NCBI GenBank assembly: GCA_020523885.1
Contig: JAJAPY010000005.1
Location: forward strand, 1 to 64,000
From: Candidatus Liberimonas magnetica
GTDB lineage: Bacteria > Elusimicrobiota > Endomicrobiia > Endomicrobiales > JAFGIL01
DNA: 64,000 bases
Reading direction: 5' to 3'
Part shown: piece by piece, positions 35,797 through 43,264 of the stretch
Layout: each line of letters begins with the position of its first letter
Numbering within the stretch: position 1 is the stretch's first letter
The notes under the pieces: model-generated
Seen by the model: only the letters and a program-made list of their open reading frames with translations
What the model was told of the DNA's origin: nothing
The model's database searches: none
Position numbers and translations under genes: made by a program

Positions 35797-37068
35797 TTAG
35801 GCTACCACCTCCTTTATGTCATCAAGTTGTACAACATCCCCGAATGGTTGAAATTCAAGGCAGTTGTCTTTACCGTCAAATAGTATTGTCAGTATTTGCG
35901 GTTTAAAATTCTTTAGCTTTTCAAGAAGTTCATCTTCCAGGCTCGCGAAACCATCAGTAATCACTATAACGTGCTCATGCCTGTGTTCCAGTATGGAATT
36001 CGCAATACAATCAAAATCAGTCCCGCCTGTAGTTTCCACCTCGCCTTTCACCAAGTCAGTAAAAGGGATTTCCTTCACAGCATTTGAAAATGCGTAGATC
36101 TTGCCTATTTTATCCTTGATAGTCATAAGTATTCCCACAATGTCAGGTAATGCATTTTCAACACTGCCTGACACATCAAGATAAACTATTATCCCTTTAT
36201 TCGGCCTTAAACTGCTTTTAGGGATGTAATATCTTACCGGATAAATCCCGCAGGATAGAAGCACAGCTGCACGCCTTAATCTGCATCCTGATAACAAGAC
36301 AGGGGAGACTCTTTCAGCGTCGTTGCCTACAAAACTTTTAAACCTGGCTTTGACGCTGTTTGAGGCATACTTTTCAAGCATCTGCTTCCTCAATGTAAAC
36401 TTACTTTTAAGAATCTCAATGAACAAATCTACCATGTTATCGTAGCATCCCGCATTCTTAAATTTTTCAAGAAGTTTTTCTTTGAGTTCGCTGGCTATCC
36501 TTTCAGCCACATCTGCCGGTATTCCATCACCGCCTGTATGAGATCCAATGAGTGTTACATTAGACGGTACGGTATCAGCAAGTATCCTGAGTGTCTGGAT
36601 CACCTCGCCTGTAGTAAGTTTTGGCGATCTATAATATAGATTGGAATATAGGTTTTCAAATCTTGTTTCAGAAAGACTACTTTTTGGCCGCAATAGACCC
36701 GTCAAGCCTGTAGCAGGATAGAGTTTAGTAAAGAATTTACCACCGTCAGATTGCTCAGAGTACAATTTGCTTATCACAGCGTTGATTATACTGTCCGCGG
36801 CAAAGTTGTCAATCTTTCCTGAGCGGTAGATAAAGTGATTAAACATAGGATGGAGCAGCTCATGGAATACAACACAGAATAAATCTTGCTGAGTGTTTAC
36901 ATACTTATCAAGAAACTCAGGATTGTATTCCAATACACCATCCTTGTTAATGCACACCGTAGGCAAATCTCTATTTTCAACTGTCCTGCTAATAAACCTT
37001 GCTACAAATGATTCCCAACCGAGGGCTTTTCTCAATACGTCTCTTACTGTTTCAAGTGTTATCTGCAT
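35797..37068 (-). CDS. DUF2201-type metallopeptidase/VWA protein
   Basis: A 423-residue protein. The N-terminal part has a zinc-protease-like HELLHPMFNHF (H69, E70, H73); the C-terminal VWA-like domain has the MIDAS sequence YLDVSGSVEN (D298), TGGTDFD and VIVITDGFASL. This is the architecture of the putative metallopeptidase plus VWA-like families found beside MoxR ATPases, as here. Whether the metal site is catalytic is unknown. Confidence 0.82.
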   Translation of the reverse strand: MQITLETVRDVLRKALGWESFVARFISRTVENRDLPTVCINKDGVLEYNPEFLDKYVNTQQDLFCVVFHELLHPMFNHFIYRSGKIDNFAADSIINAVISKLYSEQSDGGKFFTKLYPATGLTGLLRPKSSLSETRFENLYSNLYYRSPKLTTGEVIQTLRILADTVPSNVTLIGSHTGGDGIPADVAERIASELKEKLLEKFKNAGCYDNMVDLFIEILKSKFTLRKQMLEKYASNSVKARFKSFVGNDAERVSPVLLSGCRLRRAAVLLSCGIYPVRYYIPKSSLRPNKGIIVYLDVSGSVENALPDIVGILMTIKDKIGKIYAFSNAVKEIPFTDLVKGEVETTGGTDFDCIANSILEHRHEHVIVITDGFASLEDELLEKLKNFKPQILTILFDGKDNCLEFQPFGDVVQLDDIKEVVA

Positions 37069-37089
37069 AGTGGCCTCCTAAAATAGATA

Positions 37090-37124
37090 GGGGAACAACT
37101 CTGATTAGAACAGAATTGCTCCCC
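37090..37124 (-). terminator. Hairpin terminator, 14-bp stem
   Basis: Minus strand GGGGAGCAATTCTG and CAGAGTTGTTCCCC pair over all 14 positions with G-U allowed, then TATCTATTTT. It lies in the gap before the VWA gene. The T tract is interrupted, so it may be leaky. Confidence 0.65.
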
Positions 37125-37180
37125 TTGTTAAAGTTTCCTTCTTACGTTCTTCTACAACTTCAGGGCCTATAGTACCGTTT

Positions 37181-37495
37181 CTAACGGACCTCCGTGAAAT
37201 AGTCTTTTATCCCGTGTGATGTGCACCACGCAGAGAGTTCTGCCGGTTCTATTTTTTTTGCTGTGAAATAGTAGCCCAATCTATTTATAAAGTGGCAACC
37301 CTGGATGACCAGACTTTTGCTTTCCGCATCAATATAGGTACAGGCCTTCCATTCAGGATTCTCTCGATGAAAACTTTCGGCTTCTTTGTAATCATCAAAG
37401 AACCTGTACTTTATCCTGTTATCCTTACAATATGCTTCAAAGTCCCAAGGACTGACTTCAAAGTATTTCTTCTTATCAACTTTATCTATCTTCAT
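37181..37495 (-). CDS. Hypothetical protein
   Basis: A 104-residue protein with many aromatic and charged residues (DKKKYFEVSPWDFEAYCK, YRFFDDYKEAESFHRENP). A tail WCTSHGIKDYF echoes the N-terminal AYCKDNRIKYRF, hinting at an internal repeat. No family recognised. GGGAGG precedes the ATG; it is 12 bases after the zinc-ribbon gene. Confidence 0.55.
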   Translation of the reverse strand: MKIDKVDKKKYFEVSPWDFEAYCKDNRIKYRFFDDYKEAESFHRENPEWKACTYIDAESKSLVIQGCHFINRLGYYFTAKKIEPAELSAWCTSHGIKDYFTEVR

Positions 37496-37507
37496 CTTAA
37501 ACCTCCC

Positions 37508-37720
37508 TTAGTAACCGAGTTCATCGGCATATTGCTGGTCAATTTTTGCATAGCATTCTCCGCACTTAGGATCTTCAGCGTCTCCACCCTGGGATTTCAC
37601 ATACTGCTTTGTTTTAATATCCCAGGTCCATGTAATGTCGTCATACATTGTCTGGATAACGCTGTTCATCGGCTTATTACATGCCGGACAGATATACCTG
37701 CCCTGTTTATCTTTTTGCAT
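37508..37720 (-). CDS. Small zinc-ribbon protein A
   Basis: A 70-residue protein starting MQKDKQGRYICPACNKPMNS, with a second pair in DPKCGECYAKI. The two CxxC pairs should hold one zinc. It is a clear paralogue of the protein at 39807-40037, with the same first residues and spacing. Both lie in the small-gene operon, each followed by a short unrelated protein. Function unknown. Confidence 0.65.
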   Translation of the reverse strand: MQKDKQGRYICPACNKPMNSVIQTMYDDITWTWDIKTKQYVKSQGGDAEDPKCGECYAKIDQQYADELGY

Positions 37721-37729
37721 GACAGCCTC

Positions 37730-38497
37730 CTATAACCCGAACGCACGGGCAACAATTTGTCCGACCTGATCTTTACGCTCATAACTCATCTTATCTGCAT
37801 CATGGGTAAGCAAGTGCGTAAATTCTGAATACAAATCCCAGTTTGTTCGTACATTCGCGTTCCCTATAACTCTCTCTGAAACCCTGTCAGTAAGTCTCAG
37901 AGGTACGTGCTTTTCTAAAACGAGGTTTTCCAGGAATTCCTTAGGGCTGTCCATTGGTGTTTCGCTTAATTCTACATACCGTGGATATGTCTTTTCCTTA
38001 AAATAATCCATGGCCGTAGATGCATTCTTGAATATCCCATCTAACTCTAGGCCAGCGGTATGGCGATGAATTATCTCGAAAATATCGTGACCTATCCGGA
38101 GCCCATTTGAACATATAAACTGGTATGCTCCGAGTATAAACCCAAATTTAAGTAAGCCATCATAACTATTACTTAATGTGAGTGTTGGGGCCACGCTATC
38201 TATCTCGCCGTTTCGTGCTGTAACTTTGAAGGCCATATCCAAAAACGCGTACTTGGCATATAGCCTGGCACCGTTCTTTGTAACCTCCATTGACACCCGT
38301 TTATACGTTCCTATCTGTGCCAGAACCTTTTCAGCACTTTCTACAGCGTTCTTGTGCTCGATAAGCCGGTAGTTCTCACCGACAACACCTAATAACGAAA
38401 GGTCATCAGCTCGCCTGATCGCATGTTTACCGACGTACATACCATCAGCTGTAAATACCTGTTCTCTTTTTACTGCAAAATCAATTGTATTGTTCAT
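37730..38497 (-). CDS. DUF932 (phage/plasmid-like TIGR03299) protein
   Basis: A 255-residue protein with the DUF932 signature: LGVVGENYRLIEHKNAVE, TLTLSNSYDG, and FICSNGLRIG. The family is widespread on plasmids and phages and its role is unknown. AGGAGG precedes the ATG. It supports the mobile-element nature of the module. Confidence 0.85.
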   Translation of the reverse strand: MNNTIDFAVKREQVFTADGMYVGKHAIRRADDLSLLGVVGENYRLIEHKNAVESAEKVLAQIGTYKRVSMEVTKNGARLYAKYAFLDMAFKVTARNGEIDSVAPTLTLSNSYDGLLKFGFILGAYQFICSNGLRIGHDIFEIIHRHTAGLELDGIFKNASTAMDYFKEKTYPRYVELSETPMDSPKEFLENLVLEKHVPLRLTDRVSERVIGNANVRTNWDLYSEFTHLLTHDADKMSYERKDQVGQIVARAFGL

Positions 38498-38524
38498 TGT
38501 TTTATTCCTCCTATAAGATATCCT

Positions 38525-38920
38525 TCATTCTGCGACCTGCATGTACTGCTCTCGAGAATATTCAGGAACTTCTTTCTCAATAAGCGATTCAGCTAACACT
38601 AAAACGTCATCGAGATAACGTTCATAAAGTTCACCTTCTTCAACTGACTCATAGCGATATGTTTCTTGTAAATCTCCAACGGAGTTCGCTACAAATAGTT
38701 TTAATTCAGCAGACAGTATGATTTTCTCTTGGATGTTTAAGCGGTTAGCTTTTGTGGTGAGTGATTTTATTGAGAGACCGTCTTGAAGTAAGTCATAAAT
38801 CCTTTCTACTTTCTTCGAGCCAATTGGAGTATCAGGTTCCTCTGGGATTTTCAATACTTCAAAATACTTGGCGTAAACATATTTTTCTATAGCGTCTAAA
38901 TTTTCGCGGATCATAGACAT
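38525..38920 (-). CDS. Hypothetical protein
   Basis: About 131 acidic, helical residues (MSMIRENLDAIEKYVYAKY, then YEYVE-like acidic stretches). No family recognised. ATG at 38920 is preferred since GGGAGG stands 10 bases before it; a longer frame to 38947 lacks this. Confidence 0.5.
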   Translation of the reverse strand: MSMIRENLDAIEKYVYAKYFEVLKIPEEPDTPIGSKKVERIYDLLQDGLSIKSLTTKANRLNIQEKIILSAELKLFVANSVGDLQETYRYESVEEGELYERYLDDVLVLAESLIEKEVPEYSREQYMQVAE

Positions 38921-38959
38921 AAACCCTCCCATTGTTAAAATTGGCACTACTTGTACTTC

Positions 38960-39418
38960 TTATTTAACCACATAACCCCATTTATCTGCTAAACTTTTAG
39001 CAACACTTATATCATTCTCTTTTTCGCTATTTCGCAGCCTTTCGTATAGCAGTTTCTTGTATTTATCAATTGCTATACACATCTCCCGGTTAAGGTCCTC
39101 GAAGTCGCCATTCAGCCACCAATTACCGCCATATTCAACGCTCTTAGAGCCAAGTTCACAGTCAAACTGCCGGATGAACTCTACTGTCTTGGCAGGATCG
39201 TCAAAATACGTACTGTAGAAGCCATTGCGGTCATAATGAGCAATGAACGAGCAATGCAAATGTAAATGCTGATATAACCTCTTTGTAAATTTACTGAAAA
39301 GATCCGGCTTCTCTTTGCATTTATTGGAAGCCAATGCTCCAATAAATCTTATCCAGTCTTTTAACACCAGCTGTTTTTCATGTGCCGTCATAAACTCTAC
39401 ATCTTTGAAATTGTTCAT
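38960..39418 (-). CDS. Hypothetical protein
   Basis: About 152 residues, rich in aromatics and histidine (LYQHLHLHCSFIAHYDRNGF, YGGNWWLNGDFEDLN). The HLHLHC and HYDRNGFYSTYF stretch is unusual and could bind metal, but no family is recognised. ATG at 39418 has GGAGG before it. Confidence 0.5.
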   Translation of the reverse strand: MNNFKDVEFMTAHEKQLVLKDWIRFIGALASNKCKEKPDLFSKFTKRLYQHLHLHCSFIAHYDRNGFYSTYFDDPAKTVEFIRQFDCELGSKSVEYGGNWWLNGDFEDLNREMCIAIDKYKKLLYERLRNSEKENDISVAKSLADKWGYVVK

Positions 39419-39440
39419 TTGTTTTAGTCCTCCCATAAAT

Positions 39441-39478
39441 AAAATAGAGCAGCCCCTGGATTGAACAGGAACTGCCCT
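39441..39478 (-). terminator. Hairpin terminator, 12-bp stem
   Basis: Minus strand GGGCAGTTCCTG and CAGGGGCTGCTC pair at all 12 positions with G-U, loop TTCAATC, followed by TATTTTATTT. It follows the DUF6573-like gene. Confidence 0.65.
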
Positions 39479-39499
39479 TACAAGTGCTAACCCTGAGAC

Positions 39500-39817
39500 T
39501 TAATAGTCTTCGGGCTTCATAAAAGTAATCGCCTGAGTATCTGCAATTACCCAGATTTTGTCCTTCTCCAGCACACGGAGCTTCATGTCCGGTGTATCTT
39601 CAGGATCAGACTTCTTCAAGGCCTCTAATCCCTTGTTTACAAGCTTTACCCGTGTTTCTTGATCTTCATAACCGTCATACAAAAGGTTTGAAGTAAAAAT
39701 AACCGGATAACGCCCGCAAAAACCGACCTTTGCAAGAACTCCATCTTCTATCGCTTCTTCAAGCGTGTAAGTGGAAATTACTTCTGCCTCTTCAAACAAT
39801 CCTTTTTCATTTGTCAT
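39500..39817 (-). CDS. DUF6573-like protein
   Basis: A 105-residue protein with the DUF6573 pattern: EAEVISTYTLEEAIEDGVLAKVG then a (P)VIFTSNLLYDG segment and a short C-terminal strand. Family members are small proteins of plasmids and phages without known role. ATG at 39817 has GAGGAGG before it; the start overlaps the preceding gene by 11 bases. Confidence 0.7.
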   Translation of the reverse strand: MTNEKGLFEEAEVISTYTLEEAIEDGVLAKVGFCGRYPVIFTSNLLYDGYEDQETRVKLVNKGLEALKKSDPEDTPDMKLRVLEKDKIWVIADTQAITFMKPEDY

Positions 39818-40037
39818 GGCTATCCTCCTCGATAAGTTCAGTTGCAAACTCCATATCCAATGGAATGTCGCATTCGCCGCACTTTGGATCATCAGCATCC
39901 TCATGCGTTGACTGAACATATCTCTTTACCTTAGAATCCCAATCCCAGCGTATTGAGTCATACGTTGACCAGGTTATGGAATTCATTGGCTTACTGCATA
40001 CCGGACATACATACTTTCCGTCTTTATCTTTTTGCAT
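39807..40037 (-). CDS. Small zinc-ribbon protein B
   Basis: A 76-residue paralogue of zinc-ribbon protein A: MQKDKDGKYVCPVCSKPMNS, then WDWDSKVKRYVQ and DPKCGECDIPL. The ATG at 40037 has AAGGAGGG before it; the frame extends upstream to 40127, but that part lacks a start with a ribosome site. Two diverged copies in one operon suggest duplication inside the element. Confidence 0.65.
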   Translation of the reverse strand: MQKDKDGKYVCPVCSKPMNSITWSTYDSIRWDWDSKVKRYVQSTHEDADDPKCGECDIPLDMEFATELIEEDSHDK

Positions 40038-40049
40038 TGTACCCTCCTT

Positions 40050-40091
40050 AAAATAATAAACCAGAGACAGCAAGTATCTGCCATCCCTGGT
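40050..40091 (-). terminator. Hairpin terminator, 13-bp stem
   Basis: Minus strand ACCAGGGATGGCA and TGCTGTCTCTGGT pair at all 13 positions with G-U, then TTATTATTTT. It lies between the Cas4-like gene and zinc-ribbon gene B. Confidence 0.7.
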
Positions 40092-40127
40092 CTTTATGAA
40101 CATGTGAACTTTGTGTACTTTGTACAA

Positions 40128-40895
40128 CTACCATTTCCTACAGTGATCCTTGAAATCACAATACGAACAGACCATACTGCCTTCCGCTGGATAAAACAAC
40201 CCGGATTTCATAGCTTCGGAAACGGATCCGATTAACTTCAGGAACCTGTTCAGCTGTTGTTCACTCCTTGGCCCACAACTCACAGAATTGACCTTAGGAA
40301 CTTTGGTCTTGACCATACAGTCAAATACCAAACCTGTAGGCTCCTTGCCTTTTAAGAATTTAAATGCCAAATTGTAGCCCGTTAGCTGAATGTCCTCCTC
40401 AGCAGCGTTGACTGCATAACTCCTTTTCACGCATTTATGATCTCTGATAAAACCTTGTTCATCGATAATATCTATGTATCCCTGGAATGCATAAGGCACG
40501 TTTTCAAACTCTAGGATGAAGTGACTTTCGACTTCTACAGGGAATATTGTCGGAGCAATCTCTTCATAGTAGGCCTTCAAACAAGCAATCCCACAATCCT
40601 TCAGCTTTCCGGGATCCTCAGCCTCATCAAAGATGACTTCCTCAGCCTTTGTAAGCTCATCAAACGAGGTTGAATGGATTTCATAAAGCAGATCTAAGGG
40701 AAGATCTTTCCTCGACTTCACTTTTTCCTTATAGTTGACCTCCAGTGCTTTGTGAACGCTTTTTCCTAACAATAATGCCCCATTAGAAGGTGTTTTAATT
40801 CCCTCTACATACTTGAAGTAGTACTGCAAAGGACACCTGAGGAACATCTTTATACGGCTGATAGACAGCATTTCCTTCTCTATTACATTGACCAT
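40128..40895 (-). CDS. Cas4/RecB-like PD-(D/E)XK nuclease with Fe-S cysteines
   Basis: A 255-residue PDDEXK_1-type nuclease. It starts with SISRIKMFLRCPLQYYFKYV (C21) and ends with three cysteines in CSYCDFKDHCRKW, the Cas4/AddB-type four-cysteine iron-sulfur set. The active-site residues lie in GYIDIIDEQGFIRDHKCVK (D...D-x-K) with Q and Y in IQLTGYNLA. No cas genes or CRISPR repeats are near, so a replication or recombination job, as in phages, is more likely. It has its own terminator. Confidence 0.85.
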   Translation of the reverse strand: MVNVIEKEMLSISRIKMFLRCPLQYYFKYVEGIKTPSNGALLLGKSVHKALEVNYKEKVKSRKDLPLDLLYEIHSTSFDELTKAEEVIFDEAEDPGKLKDCGIACLKAYYEEIAPTIFPVEVESHFILEFENVPYAFQGYIDIIDEQGFIRDHKCVKRSYAVNAAEEDIQLTGYNLAFKFLKGKEPTGLVFDCMVKTKVPKVNSVSCGPRSEQQLNRFLKLIGSVSEAMKSGLFYPAEGSMVCSYCDFKDHCRKW

Positions 40896-40907
40896 GATAA
40901 ACTCCTA

Positions 40908-40972
40908 TAAAAAAAAGATAAGCGGCAGCTTTGAGCTGGTTACAGCACTGAATTTTCATTCTGCCGCCGCTT
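40908..40972 (-). terminator. Terminator with branched stem
   Basis: Minus strand AAGCGGCGGC pairs with GCTGCCGCTT; inside are small hairpins GAAT...ATTC and GCTG...CAGC. Eight Ts follow. It lies after the DUF3820-like gene. Confidence 0.8.
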
Positions 40973-40979
40973 TTACAGA

Positions 40980-41387
40980 TTAGTGCGTTAGTTTTGGCTG
41001 GGGAATAGTAAACTTCCTGCCGACCACAGGACTTTCTGCAAGAAGCCGTTTGCTCTCAGACTTTATTGCTTCGTCTTTACTCTTGTCCGCGAGCCAAGCT
41101 ACATACCCACGATCTGTCTTCACTACCTCCAGGACAGTTTTTCCTTTGTACTTTCCAAAACCAATTAATACAGCTTTTGTATCCTTGTCTTTCCCATTGC
41201 CTCCGTCAGGTTTACGGTAAATATCGCTAGGACCATTCCCGTTTTTGCTGATTTGTATGTACAGGCTAATGGCCAGCTTCACGATGTCTTCTGATGAGAA
41301 GACTACGCCCCGCTCCTTCTGCACTTCTTGGAATACGTCTATTGCAGTCAAAACCACTTCTTTGAGTTCCTTCTTTGAAATGTTCAT
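40980..41387 (-). CDS. Exonuclease X C-terminal / DUF3820-like protein
   Basis: A 135-residue protein. The N-terminal half is helical (LKEVVLTAIDVFQEVQKERG). The C-terminal half has VLIGFGKYKGKTVLEVVK and YVAWLADKS, the FGKYKGK motif of the DUF3820 and exodeoxyribonuclease X C-terminal family, thought to bind DNA. There is no nuclease domain. ATG at 41387 has AAGGAGAT before it. The neighbour downstream is a Cas4-like nuclease. Confidence 0.7.
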   Translation of the reverse strand: MNISKKELKEVVLTAIDVFQEVQKERGVVFSSEDIVKLAISLYIQISKNGNGPSDIYRKPDGGNGKDKDTKAVLIGFGKYKGKTVLEVVKTDRGYVAWLADKSKDEAIKSESKRLLAESPVVGRKFTIPQPKLTH

Positions 41388-41413
41388 TGTGATCTCCTTG
41401 CCCATTTGGGCAT

Positions 41414-41443
41414 AAAAAAACAACCCTATATTTTATAAGGTTG
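41414..41443 (-). terminator. Intrinsic terminator, 10-bp stem
   Basis: Minus strand CAACCTTATA-AAA-TATAGGGTTG, all paired, followed by seven Ts. It ends the small membrane-protein cluster. Confidence 0.85.
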
Positions 41444-41471
41444 CGTGTTAATACTTTCTTCTTAACTTCTG

Positions 41472-41648
41472 TTACTTTTGTAGCATGCTTTTGTTGCTCT
41501 GCCGGACAGCACGCCTGGCCATCAGAAGCCCAAGCTTCTTAAGCAGCGTACCCCAGACTTTGACTGTAGCCAGCCCAACTACAATAAAATCCGTCGCCAC
41601 TAACCCTACTGTCACCACTTTCCGAAATACCGTGTACGGTATCTTCAT
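41472..41648 (-). CDS. Small membrane protein (58 residues)
   Basis: Begins MKIPYTVFRKVVTVGLVATD, continues through one hydrophobic helix and ends with a basic tail (LLMARRAVRQSNKSMLQK). GGGAGGTGATGACAA precedes the ATG. It is one of several tiny genes in 41.4-43.2 kb, each with a strong Shine-Dalgarno site and most with one membrane helix. No family recognised. Confidence 0.55.
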   Translation of the reverse strand: MKIPYTVFRKVVTVGLVATDFIVVGLATVKVWGTLLKKLGLLMARRAVRQSNKSMLQK

Positions 41649-41683
41649 TTGTCATCACCTCCCATTTGTTCGCGGATAAACAA

Positions 41684-42025
41684 CTAATACAGCCAGTGCT
41701 CAAATGGATTGGCTTCTTCAATGTACAAACCGCATGGAATTCCGAATCTGTGCTTAACCTTTAATCCAGATATCCCATGTTTGTTCTTGTACATTGCCAA
41801 ATAGGCTCCAAATCCAATTGACCCGGCCAAATTACTTATACCAGCCAGAAAGCCAATACCTGTGAACGCTAAGATAACGGCACTGAGCAGATAGTTCAAA
41901 ATCATTCCGCCAAGTATTGAAGCACAGAATAACTTCTGTACTACATGGGGAAAGGCCTTAAACATGGAAATTTGCACGACCGCCATAATCGCGGACAGAA
42001 ATACAATAAATGTAATACTAAACAT
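41684..42025 (-). CDS. Small multi-helix membrane protein
   Basis: A 113-residue protein with about three hydrophobic segments (FSITFIVFLSAIMAVVQ, LGGMILNYLLSAVILAF, GFLAGISNLAGSIGFGAYLA) and a soluble tail ending NPFEHWLY. No family recognised. It is the largest protein of the small membrane-gene cluster. Confidence 0.6.
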   Translation of the reverse strand: MFSITFIVFLSAIMAVVQISMFKAFPHVVQKLFCASILGGMILNYLLSAVILAFTGIGFLAGISNLAGSIGFGAYLAMYKNKHGISGLKVKHRFGIPCGLYIEEANPFEHWLY

Positions 42026-42104
42026 GTTTCTTCACCTCGCTTTTTTACGTACAGGATTGTTTCTCGACTTTAGGCATGTGTTTGGGTAGGATTTACTGCG
42101 GAAA

Positions 42105-42278
42105 CTACTCTTGTGTGACTGCTTCTTTCTGTGTTGCATAATCAAGCAGATCTTCAATCACTTTCATCTGATCTCCAGGATGCAGATATGCCATCAACGA
42201 ACGGAATAGGAATTTCGTTGTATCTATATCCGGAATCCTTTCTACTAACTCTACTGTTTTGTCAAATGTTCTAGCCAT
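42105..42278 (-). CDS. Small soluble protein (57 residues)
   Basis: Begins MARTFDKTVELVERIPDIDT and continues as an amphipathic helical peptide with YLHPGDQMKVIEDLLDYATQ, ending KEAVTQE. AAGGAGGAC precedes the ATG, and the start overlaps the end of the next upstream small gene by 8 bases. It is the one non-membrane member of the tiny-gene cluster. Confidence 0.6.
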   Translation of the reverse strand: MARTFDKTVELVERIPDIDTTKFLFRSLMAYLHPGDQMKVIEDLLDYATQKEAVTQE

Positions 42279-42417
42279 TGGTTTTGTCCTCCTTTTTTAG
42301 ATTAACTTCATTGAGCTTTACCAACTCGTACACGCCCGAAACGATCAACGCGTCAATAATTAAGAGCGTTAATACCGTCGCTGATACGTTTTCTACTTTA
42401 CTAATGAACTTACGCAT
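42271..42417 (-). CDS. Small membrane protein (48 residues)
   Basis: Begins MRKFISKVENVSATVLTLLI, with one membrane helix, and ends KLNEVNLKKEDKTNG. AAGGAGGCATATC precedes the ATG. Its end overlaps the start of the 57-residue protein gene by 8 bases, indicating coupled translation. Confidence 0.55.
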   Translation of the reverse strand: MRKFISKVENVSATVLTLLIIDALIVSGVYELVKLNEVNLKKEDKTNG

Positions 42418-42447
42418 GATATGCCTCCTTTTTGATTTTTTACTTCC

Positions 42448-42588
42448 TTAAGCTTTTCTTTTACCAGAAAATATTAAGCCAGCTCCGTATTTTCCGGCAA
42501 GTAAAATAACAAACCACTGTAAAATTTCCAATACAATAAATGCTACAGTTAGCACTATTGCAATCCACAATGGATGTTTGTGATCCAT
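42448..42588 (-). CDS. Small membrane protein (46 residues)
   Basis: Begins MDHKHPLWIAIVLTVAFIVL, nearly all hydrophobic, and ends LAGKYGAGLIFSGKRKA. AAGGAGGGCCT precedes the ATG. An overlapping longer frame at 42461-42649 lacks these features and is a shadow. Confidence 0.55.
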   Translation of the reverse strand: MDHKHPLWIAIVLTVAFIVLEILQWFVILLAGKYGAGLIFSGKRKA

Positions 42589-42615
42589 AGGCCCTCCTTT
42601 TAGTTATTTTCCAGA

Positions 42616-42717
42616 CTAAAATACCTGGAATGACACCTTGACTGCCCACACCAGAGATCTAAGAGAATAATCCCCAGATCTGACGGTGTGCCTGTAAACA
42701 AATTTAATCCGATTCAT
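42616..42717 (-). CDS. Possible 33-residue peptide
   Basis: Begins MNRIKFVYRHTVRSGDYSLR and ends VKVSFQVF, with AAGGAGGTGAAGG before the ATG. Part of the frame lies in a hairpin (CACACC...GGTGTG with AGATCT arms), so the sequence may serve as RNA structure instead. The ribosome site is the main support. Confidence 0.35.
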   Translation of the reverse strand: MNRIKFVYRHTVRSGDYSLRSLVWAVKVSFQVF

Positions 42718-42731
42718 ATACCTTCACCTCC

Positions 42732-42938
42732 TTAGAGTATGCTCAAGGCAACCTGTTTAAATTCTTCGGAATCAACGTCTAAAGTGCCGATATATCCCGT
42801 GAGAATCTTGTCGCCTTTTTCTGTGCTGAATTGCAGGAAAGTTAATTCCCATGTTTTGGGATTAATCTTCCTGAATTCTTTCAGTCGTAAGTCTACTGTC
42901 CACCCTTGAAAGACTGGAAGTATTCTTATGCTAATCAC
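42732..42938 (-). CDS. Hypothetical protein (68 residues)
   Basis: Contains FRKINPKTWELTFLQFST, GDKILTGYIGTLDVD and a final EEFKQVALSIL, a soluble beta-rich small protein. The GTG at 42938 overlaps the GGGAGG motif, so the true start may be a non-standard ATA or ATT codon a few bases on; no ATG is in frame. No family recognised. Confidence 0.5.
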   Translation of the reverse strand: MISIRILPVFQGWTVDLRLKEFRKINPKTWELTFLQFSTEKGDKILTGYIGTLDVDSEEFKQVALSIL

Positions 42939-42985
42939 CTCCCGTTATAGATTTAACTACGTGTAAATCTCACATCATTTGTTTC

Positions 42986-43198
42986 TTACTTCTCCACTAA
43001 TTCGTTCTTTACTTCTACTACTTTAATCTTCACTTCTTTTACTAATTCATCTTCTTTTGATAGATATTTATCTATCATTGTATGTTTACCAATGATGTAT
43101 TTATCTAGCTTGAAGATTTTCATAATTACTCTCGTAATGATAAACATTACAATAGTAATTACGACGAACCTTACAACGTCTTCAAATAATTTAATCAT
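42986..43198 (-). CDS. Small membrane-anchored protein (70 residues)
   Basis: One N-terminal membrane helix (VVRFVVITIVMFIITRVIM) followed by a charged, helical tail of about 40 residues with repeats of lysine and glutamate (LVKEVKIKVVEVKNELVEK). GGGAGGTGATATCAAC precedes the ATG. It is the first gene of the tiny-gene cluster, downstream of a region with a palindrome. Confidence 0.6.
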   Translation of the reverse strand: MIKLFEDVVRFVVITIVMFIITRVIMKIFKLDKYIIGKHTMIDKYLSKEDELVKEVKIKVVEVKNELVEK

Positions 43199-43232
43199 GT
43201 TGATATCACCTCCCTTTTAGAAATTTGGCAAT

Positions 43233-43264
43233 AAAAAAAAGACCATCGTAACTTTGATAGTCTT
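43233..43264 (-). terminator. Bidirectional terminator
   Basis: AAGACCATC...GATAGTCTT (9-bp stem with one G-U) with T tracts on both sides: eight Ts on the minus strand and CTTTTT on the plus strand. It stands between the HEPN gene and the tiny-gene cluster. Confidence 0.75.

Noticed and set aside
40128-40895. Cas4 as evidence of a CRISPR system
   Set aside because: The nuclease is Cas4-like, but no cas1, cas2 or repeats are seen; such nucleases are common on phages and plasmids.
41539-41721. Frame reading MKKPIHLSTGCISCLSANKW
   Set aside because: A different frame (41472-41648) has a ribosome site and a sensible membrane protein.
42461-42649. Frame reading MGSQGVIPGILVWK
   Set aside because: It overlaps the 46-residue membrane protein gene, which has AAGGAGG at the right distance.
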